Positions 4,879 through 9,535 of a stretch of DNA of 9,535 nucleotides are shown piece by piece. Source of the stretch: Methylovirgula sp. (GTDB lineage: Bacteria > Pseudomonadota > Alphaproteobacteria > Rhizobiales > Beijerinckiaceae); NCBI GenBank assembly GCA_030044485.1, contig JASHVQ010000230.1, positions 1 to 9,535 on the forward strand. The letters are read 5' to 3'. The notes beneath the pieces were generated by a model. The model searched no databases and was not told the DNA's origin. It saw nothing but the letters and a program-made list of their open reading frames with translations. The position numbers and the translations under genes are program-made. Position 1 is the stretch's first letter; every line of letters starts with the position of its first letter.

Positions 4879-7800
4879 TCAGTGCGCCTCGTCCCAGTTC
4901 CGCGCCGCCTTGGCATCGACCTGCAAGGGCACGCTGAGCTGCACGGCCGGATGCGGCGCCTCGATCATGATGGAGCGCGCTAATGCAATCGTCGCCTCGA
5001 CCTCGTCGTCCGGCACTTCGAAAACCAGCTCGTCATGCACTTGCAGCAGCATCTGCGCCTTGAGGCCGGCTTTTTCGAGCGCCGCGTCCATGCGCACCAT
5101 GGCGCGGCGGATGATGTCGGCGGCAGAACCCTGGATCGGCGCATTGATCGCGGCGCGCTCGTTGAAGGCGCGCTCCGAGGGATTCGAGGCATTGATGCGC
5201 GGGTAGTGGCATTTGCGGCCGAAGATCGTCGTCACATAGCCCCGCGCGCGGGCAATTGCCTTGGTCTCATCCATATAGGAGCGGATGCCCGGGAAGCGCT
5301 CGAAGTATTTCTTGATGTAGGCGCCGGCCTCCTCGCGCGCTATGCCGAGCTGATTGGCGAGACCGAAGGACGATATGCCGTAGATAATGCCGAAATTGAT
5401 CGCCTTGGCGCGGCGGCGCACTTCGGGGGGCATGCCTTCGACCGCCACGCCGAACATTTCGGAGGCGGTCATGGCGTGAATGTCGTGGCCTTGAGCGAAA
5501 GCCTCGCGCAATTGCGGAATGTTGGCGATGTGGGCGAGCAGCCGAAGCTCGATCTGTGAATAATCGGCCGAGAGCAGCTTGTGCCCGGGAGTTGCGATGA
5601 AGGCGCTGCGGATCTTGCGCCCCGCCTCGGTGCGGATCGGAATGTTCTGCAGATTGGGTTCCGAAGACGACAGCCGGCCGGTCGTCGTCGCGGCGAGCGC
5701 ATAGGACGTGTGAACGCGATGCGTCTTGGGGTTGACGTAGGTCGGCAGCGCATCCGTGTAGGTCGATTTGAGCTTGGCGAGCTGCCGCCAGTTGAGGATG
5801 CGCGCCGCGAATTCGTTGCCTTCTTCGGCCAGATCTTCGAGAACGCCGGCCGCCGTGGACCAGGCGCCGGTCGCCGTGCGTTTCGCGCCCGGCAGACCCA
5901 TCTTGCCGAAGAGAATGTCGCTCAACTGCTTGGTCGAGCCGAGATTGAAGGTCTCGCCGGCGCGCTCGTAGATCTCGGCTTCGAGCCGCGCCATGTCCTG
6001 CGCGAATTCTCCCGAGAGCCGCGAAAGAATGTGGCGGTCGATCGAAATGCCGCGCGCCTCCATGCGCGCCAGCGTCTCGATCATTGGCCGCTCCAAAGTC
6101 TCGTAGACATTGGTCATGTGCTCGGCCGGCAGGCGCGGCTTCAGCACCTCCCAGAGGCGCAAGGTCACGTCGGCGTCCTCGCCCGAATATTCGGTCGCTT
6201 TGTCGATCGGTACCCGCGCGAAGCCGATGAAGCTGCGCCCCGATCCCGCGACCTCGCCGAAGGCGAGCGGCTTGTGGCCGAGATATTTTTCGCTGAGCAC
6301 GTCCATGCCGTGGTCGGTCAGCCCCGCATCGAGCACATAGGACATGAGGAGCGTGTCCTCGATCGGCTTCACGGCAATGCCCAAAGTCTTGAAGACCAGA
6401 GTATCGAACTTGGCGTTATGCGCGATCTTCAAGGCGCCGCCGCCTTCGAGCAGCGGTTTCAGGCGGGCGAGAACGTCCTCCGCCTTCAATTGTCCCGGCA
6501 AGAGATCTCCGCCGCCGAAGAGATCTCCGCCGCCCTCGCCTCTGTGGCGCAGGGGAATGTAGCAGGCCCGCCCCGGCGCGACGCAAAGCGAAATGCCGAT
6601 CAGCTCGGTGTTCATCGCATCGAGCGAGGATGTCTCGGTATCGATCGCGACGCGGCCCGCCTCGAATGCCGCGGCGATCACCTGATCGAGTTGATCGAAA
6701 GTCGTGATCGCCGCATAGGCGGCGCGATCGAAAGGGACGCCCGGCGCCGCCGCGGCGCGCGCCGCGGCCAGTTCGCCGGGGCCCGTCGCGGCGATCCGCC
6801 TTTCGGGCGGCGCGCCATAACGGGCGTTCTTGCGCGGACCCGCAATCGCCCCGGCGACCGCGGTGGCCGGTTCGGGCTCGGCCTCGGTCGCGCCGTTAAG
6901 CGGCGCAATCGCCGGGGCGTCGGAGCTGGACCAGCCTGCCCCACCCGCAAAAGCCGGATCGGGCTCGACCGTCTCGGCGGCGACGCCGAAATAATCGGCG
7001 GCGCGCTTGGTTATCGTTGTAAATTCCATCGCCTTCAGAAAGGCGACGAGCGCCTGCGGATCGGGCGAAGGCACGCCCAGGTCGTCGAGCGGCACGCTGA
7101 GGTTCACGTCGCGGTCGAGGCTGACGAGCCGCTTCGAGACCTTGATCAGCGCGACGCTTTCGGGATCGGTCAAAACTTCGCGCCGCTTCGGCTGCTTGAT
7201 CTCGGAGGCGTGCGCCAGAAGCGTATCGAGATCGCCGTATTCGCCGATGAGCTGCGCCGCGGTCTTGATGCCGATGCCGCGCGCCCCGGGTACGTGATCC
7301 GTCGAATCGCCGGCGAGCGCCTGCACGTCGATAACCTTTTCGGGCGGCACGCCGAAATAGTCGAGCACTTCCGCAATGCCGATCTTGCGCTCCTCGCGCG
7401 CCCCCTTGGCGCCCGCCTCGCCTGAAGCCGGATCGTACATGGCGATTCCATCGCCAACGAGATGCATCAAATCCTTGTCGGCGGAGATGATGAGCACGTC
7501 GGCGCCGCGTTGGCGGGCTTGGCAGGCGTAGGTGGCGATGAGATCGTCGGCCTCGTAGCGGTCCTGCTCGATCGGAACCATGCCGAAGGCGCGCACCGCG
7601 GCGCGCATCAGCGGGAATTGCGGGATCAGATCGTCCGGCGGCTCGGCGCGGTTGGATTTGTACGGTGGATAGATTTCGCGCCGGAAGGAATCTTCCGACT
7701 TGTCGAAGATGATGGCGAGATGCGTCGGCTTGATGCCGGCCGCCCCTTCGCGGATGAACTGAAAGAGCTTGGTGCTGAACAGCCGCACGGCCCCGGTCGG

Positions 7801-7932
7801 CAGCCGATCGGAGCGGTAATTATATTTCGGATCCTGACGGATCGACTGAAAATAGGCGCGGAAGACGAAGGAAGACCCGTCGACGAGAAAGACGTGATCT
7901 CCGCTCTTCACCGGACGATGGGTCGGGGCCAT
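4879..7932 (-). CDS. polA: DNA polymerase I (5' nuclease, 3'-5' exonuclease and polymerase domains)
   Basis: Full-length Pol I of 1017 residues for replication-primer removal, gap filling and repair. The 5' nuclease domain (about 11-290) shows FLVDGSSFVFRAYF, YEADDLIATYA, ISADKDLMHLV and the helix-hairpin-helix region GDSTDHVPGARGIGIKTA. An Ala/Pro-rich linker (about 322-410) follows. The proofreading domain keeps its acidic residues: DTET (431-434), HNAKFD (505-510) and YSGEDAD (582-588), so it is predicted active. Polymerase motif A SADYSQIELR (788-797), motif B RRRAKAINFGIIYG (839-852) and motif C VHDE (965-968) are intact. The start is ATG at 7930-7932, placing eleven residues before DHVFLVDG as is usual; ATG 7969-7971 would add thirteen. 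Neither has a clear ribosome site. A six-residue tandem duplication lies in the proofreading domain. The antiporter gene follows after two bases. Confidence 0.96.
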   Translation of the reverse strand: MAPTHRPVKSGDHVFLVDGSSFVFRAYFQSIRQDPKYNYRSDRLPTGAVRLFSTKLFQFIREGAAGIKPTHLAIIFDKSEDSFRREIYPPYKSNRAEPPDDLIPQFPLMRAAVRAFGMVPIEQDRYEADDLIATYACQARQRGADVLIISADKDLMHLVGDGIAMYDPASGEAGAKGAREERKIGIAEVLDYFGVPPEKVIDVQALAGDSTDHVPGARGIGIKTAAQLIGEYGDLDTLLAHASEIKQPKRREVLTDPESVALIKVSKRLVSLDRDVNLSVPLDDLGVPSPDPQALVAFLKAMEFTTITKRAADYFGVAAETVEPDPAFAGGAGWSSSDAPAIAPLNGATEAEPEPATAVAGAIAGPRKNARYGAPPERRIAATGPGELAAARAAAAPGVPFDRAAYAAITTFDQLDQVIAAAFEAGRVAIDTETSSLDAMNTELIGISLCVAPGRACYIPLRHRGEGGGDLFGGGDLLPGQLKAEDVLARLKPLLEGGGALKIAHNAKFDTLVFKTLGIAVKPIEDTLLMSYVLDAGLTDHGMDVLSEKYLGHKPLAFGEVAGSGRSFIGFARVPIDKATEYSGEDADVTLRLWEVLKPRLPAEHMTNVYETLERPMIETLARMEARGISIDRHILSRLSGEFAQDMARLEAEIYERAGETFNLGSTKQLSDILFGKMGLPGAKRTATGAWSTAAGVLEDLAEEGNEFAARILNWRQLAKLKSTYTDALPTYVNPKTHRVHTSYALAATTTGRLSSSEPNLQNIPIRTEAGRKIRSAFIATPGHKLLSADYSQIELRLLAHIANIPQLREAFAQGHDIHAMTASEMFGVAVEGMPPEVRRRAKAINFGIIYGISSFGLANQLGIAREEAGAYIKKYFERFPGIRSYMDETKAIARARGYVTTIFGRKCHYPRINASNPSERAFNERAAINAPIQGSAADIIRRAMVRMDAALEKAGLKAQMLLQVHDELVFEVPDDEVEATIALARSIMIEAPHPAVQLSVPLQVDAKAARNWDEAH
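6499..6534. repeat. polA: 18-bp tandem duplication inside polA
   Basis: Two consecutive 18-bp units (6499-6516 and 6517-6534) differ at only the first base and share AGAGATCTCCGCCGCC. Read on the minus strand they encode GGGDLF then GGGDLL (polA residues 467-478) in a surface loop of the proofreading domain, between the YIPL strand and the LKPLLE helix. The duplication is in frame and leaves the catalytic residues untouched. It looks like replication slippage. Confidence 0.8.
6749..6768. repeat. polA: 20-bp perfect GC palindrome inside polA
   Basis: Bases 6749-6768 read the same on both strands and consist only of G and C. They encode part of the alanine/arginine-rich linker (AAARAAAAP pattern) before the proofreading domain. 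Alanine codons in GC-rich DNA easily make such palindromes, so no regulatory role is claimed. Confidence 0.6.
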
Positions 7933-8238
7933 GGCGGCTTTTGCCAGAGAAGATCGTGTTGATGCCAGCATAAACGAGGCACGGGGCCCATGCCATGAAC
8001 GGGCGCGGGCGGCGCCGAGGGCAAGCCGGCCCGGACGCTCTGGATGGTTCCGGCAAGCCTCTCTGCTGCGGTGCGGCAGTTAGCCGCCAATGGTAGTTAA
8101 GAAAAATCAGGCTTTCACGATAACGCCATGAAAAATCCACAGAAAATTAGCTTGAACGGGCATCGCATTTCATATTGCGCCGCACTATATCCGACCTGAG
8201 CCGGACTGCCGGCTGACGCAACTGGGTGGAGCGGCGCG
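7933..8238. other. Divergent intergenic region between polA and the phospholipase gene
   Basis: This 306-bp gap holds the start regions of polA (minus) and the phospholipase gene (plus). Bases 7972-8090 are GC-rich with no clear gene. Bases 8090-8190 are distinctly richer in A and T and are the likeliest site of both promoters. TTGAAC (8152-8157) is a possible -35 toward the phospholipase, but no -10 at good spacing follows; TATATC (8186-8191) is AT-rich but lacks a matching -35. I see no small ORF, RNA gene or repeat array here. Confidence 0.4.
8199..8214 (+). other. Short inverted repeat in the phospholipase leader
   Basis: AGCCGG (8199-8204) and CCGGCT (8209-8214) form a six-base-pair dyad around a four-base loop, 24 bases before the start codon of the phospholipase gene. 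It lacks a T-run, so it is not a terminator. It could be an operator half-site pair or a small leader hairpin, or chance in GC-rich DNA. Confidence 0.35.
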
Positions 8239-9291
8239 ATGAAGCTTCTTGAAAACCTGGGGCTTGGTCTCGAGGGACGCGGCGCGAATTGGCCGCCGCG
8301 CCGCCTGTCGCTTGCCCTGCAAGGCGGCGGCTCTTTCGGAGCCTTCACCTGGGGCGTGCTCGACCGCCTGCTCGAAGAGCCGGAGATCGGCTTCGACACG
8401 GTCAGCGGCACATCGGCCGGCGCCATCAACGCCGTGCTGCTCGCCGCCGGTCTCGCCGAAGCCGGCCCGGCCGCGGCGCGCGCCAAACTCAAGCGCTTCT
8501 GGGAGCGGCTCAGCCGCACGGCGGCTTTCGGCCCTTTCGGGGCGGCGGCCGGCTTTGCGCCTGCCTCCGGCACGTTTTCCTTCTGGACGCGGCTGCTTTC
8601 GCCCTACCAATATAATCCGCTCGACCTCAATCCGCTGCGCGCGCTCATCAACGAAGAGGTGGACTTCGACCGGCTGCGGCTCGCCGCGCCGATCGGCCTG
8701 CTCATCGCGGCAACGCGCGTCGGTGATGGTCGGGCGCGCATTTTCAGAAACGCGGAAATCAGCGCCGATTCCGTGCTCGCCTCGGCGAGCCTGCCGCTTT
8801 ATCACCACGCCGTGACCATCGACGATGTCGCCTATTGGGACGGCGGCTATTCCGCCAACCCTCCGCTTCTCGACCTGGTCATGGAAAGTGAGGCTCCCGA
8901 CGTTCTTGTCGTGCAGATCACGCCGATGCGCAGTGCCGATGTGCCGACCACGTCGCGCGACATCATCCGCCGCCTCGACCAGATCACGTTCAATGCCTCG
9001 CTGCAGACCGAGATCAGCACGCTCGGCTGGCATGCGGCGCGCAGCCGCGGGATTTTCGGACTGCTGTCGCGCGAAGGCCGCAAGCTCCGGCGGCTTACGC
9101 TGCACCGTATTGCCGCCGAGGAGGAATTCACGGGGCTTTCCGAGGCGAGCGCCAACAATCTCGATTGGCGCTTTCTCTCGAACCTCAGCGACCATGGCCG
9201 CGCCGCGGCGCAGGCATGGCTGGCGAACAAAGAGACGGAGCCGGCCTCCCTCGATCTCGAACAGCGCTTGCGAACCTCGTTCGCGCCGTAG
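8239..9291 (+). CDS. Patatin-like phospholipase family protein
   Basis: A 350-residue serine hydrolase of the patatin-like phospholipase family, predicted to cleave acyl esters of lipids with a Ser-Asp dyad. The oxyanion-hole glycine loop is ALQGGGSFGAF (26-36), the nucleophile elbow GTSAG puts the serine at residue 59, and the dyad aspartate is Asp201 in WDGGYSANPPLL. The C-terminal part (about 235-340; RRLDQITFNASLQTEIS onward) resembles the extra domain (DUF3734-type) of this bacterial subgroup. No signal peptide is evident, so it is probably cytoplasmic or peripherally membrane bound. The start is ATG at 8239 with GGTGGAG (8225-8231) seven bases upstream. It is divergent from polA and ends one base before the stop of a convergent gene. 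The substrate is unknown: membrane phospholipid turnover is the default guess, and some relatives lie near polyhydroxybutyrate-metabolism genes, none of which is visible here. Confidence 0.92.
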   Translation: MKLLENLGLGLEGRGANWPPRRLSLALQGGGSFGAFTWGVLDRLLEEPEIGFDTVSGTSAGAINAVLLAAGLAEAGPAAARAKLKRFWERLSRTAAFGPFGAAAGFAPASGTFSFWTRLLSPYQYNPLDLNPLRALINEEVDFDRLRLAAPIGLLIAATRVGDGRARIFRNAEISADSVLASASLPLYHHAVTIDDVAYWDGGYSANPPLLDLVMESEAPDVLVVQITPMRSADVPTTSRDIIRRLDQITFNASLQTEISTLGWHAARSRGIFGLLSREGRKLRRLTLHRIAAEEEFTGLSEASANNLDWRFLSNLSDHGRAAAQAWLANKETEPASLDLEQRLRTSFAP

Positions 9292-9292
9292 G

Positions 9293-9535
9293 TCACTTCA
9301 TTTTCGCCAGAACGCAAGAATGATCGAGCAGGCTCGCACCATGCGCGAGACGGCCGTGCGCCGGATCGGCGCGCGCCGCGAGCAGAACGAAGCCGTTGCG
9401 GGCCCGCGCGAAACTGACGCCGGCGACGACCAAGGTCTCCTCGCCCATATGTTGGGCCGCGCCGGGCACGCCGCGCGCCAGAAGCCTGAACGGATTTTCG
9501 CGGGCGAGCGCCGCCGCCGAAAGGCGGCGCGCGAC
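9293..9535 (-). CDS. 3' end of an unrecognised gene (C-terminal 80 residues, runs off the right edge)
   Basis: On the minus strand an open frame runs from the right edge to TGA at 9293-9295 without interruption (80 residues). The visible protein is rich in Ala, Arg, Gly and Leu, with an alternating hydrophobic stretch (EETLVVAGVSFARARNGFVLLAARAD) that looks like beta strands, and ends HGASLLDHSCVLAKMK. I do not recognise the family. It is preferred over the opposite strand, where a basic, low-complexity frame also stays open, because the minus frame has a balanced hydrophobic pattern and ends neatly between genes. It converges on the phospholipase gene with one base between the stop codons, leaving no room for a terminator. 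Confidence 0.6.
   Translation of the reverse strand, partial: VARRLSAAALARENPFRLLARGVPGAAQHMGEETLVVAGVSFARARNGFVLLAARADPAHGRLAHGASLLDHSCVLAKMK

Noticed and set aside
3740..5206. A 488-codon plus-strand open frame across the antiporter gene and the polA 3' end
   Set aside because: It crosses two real minus-strand genes, has a low-complexity charged product (Arg, Glu, Gln) and no recognisable domain.
5581..7425. A 614-codon open frame on the plus strand inside polA
   Set aside because: It is antisense to the clearly conserved polA and its product is Arg/Gly/Ala-rich with no motif. Long antisense frames are expected in high-GC coding DNA.
7933..7971. A 13-residue N-terminal extension of Pol I from ATG 7971
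   Set aside because: Pol I proteins usually have about ten residues before the DHVFLVDG stretch, which fits ATG 7932. Neither start has a clear ribosome site, so this is a preference and not a proof.
8130..8145. Possible DnaA box (AAATCCACA) between polA and the phospholipase gene
   Set aside because: It differs from the TTATNCACA consensus at two positions and stands alone with no cluster of boxes, so it does not support an origin or DnaA site.
9351..9535. A plus-strand open frame from ATG 9351 to the right edge
   Set aside because: The product is strongly basic and low in complexity, with no clear ribosome site, and the minus-strand frame over the same bases has a more protein-like pattern.

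Overview
The window is a GC-rich, almost fully coding stretch of bacterial chromosome. It suggests an alphaproteobacterium of the Hyphomicrobiales (Rhizobiales), perhaps near Beijerinckiaceae or Methylocystaceae; that placement is inferred from protein style and gene content and has not been tested by search. Supporting signs are the ftsEX pair divergent from an MJ0042-type zinc-ribbon membrane protein, the ftsY-yciB (ispZ) pair, a perfect CtrA-type box and an alphaproteobacterial-style polA.

Layout. Bases 1-835 (minus) hold the 5' end of ftsX and all of ftsE, the ABC-type divisome module that controls peptidoglycan remodelling at the septum. Bases 836-993 are a divergent control region carrying TTAA-N7-TTAAC, the CtrA consensus, with a GANTC (CcrM-type) site beside it. 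Bases 994-3595 (plus) hold the zinc-ribbon membrane protein gene, ftsY (SRP receptor) and yciB/ispZ (inner-membrane septation protein). Bases 3539-7932 (minus) hold polA followed after two bases by a NhaD/CitMHS-like ion antiporter, whose 3' end overlaps yciB tail to tail by 57 bp. A second divergent intergenic region (7933-8238) separates polA from a patatin-like phospholipase (8239-9291, plus). The last 243 bases are the 3' end of an unrecognised minus-strand gene that converges on the phospholipase with one base between the two stop codons.

How the genes fit together. The left 3.6 kb has an envelope and cell-division theme: FtsEX, YciB, FtsY for membrane-protein targeting, and a membrane-anchored zinc-ribbon protein, with a plausible cell-cycle operator in the middle. 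polA (replication and repair) with the antiporter forms a compact second unit. I see no mobile elements, CRISPR arrays, tRNAs, rRNAs, prophage genes or recognisable defence system. No clearly undescribed system is present; the most interesting items are the CtrA box with its neighbouring methylation site, the rearranged ftsYEX neighbourhood with an intervening zinc-ribbon gene, and the overlapping convergent gene ends.
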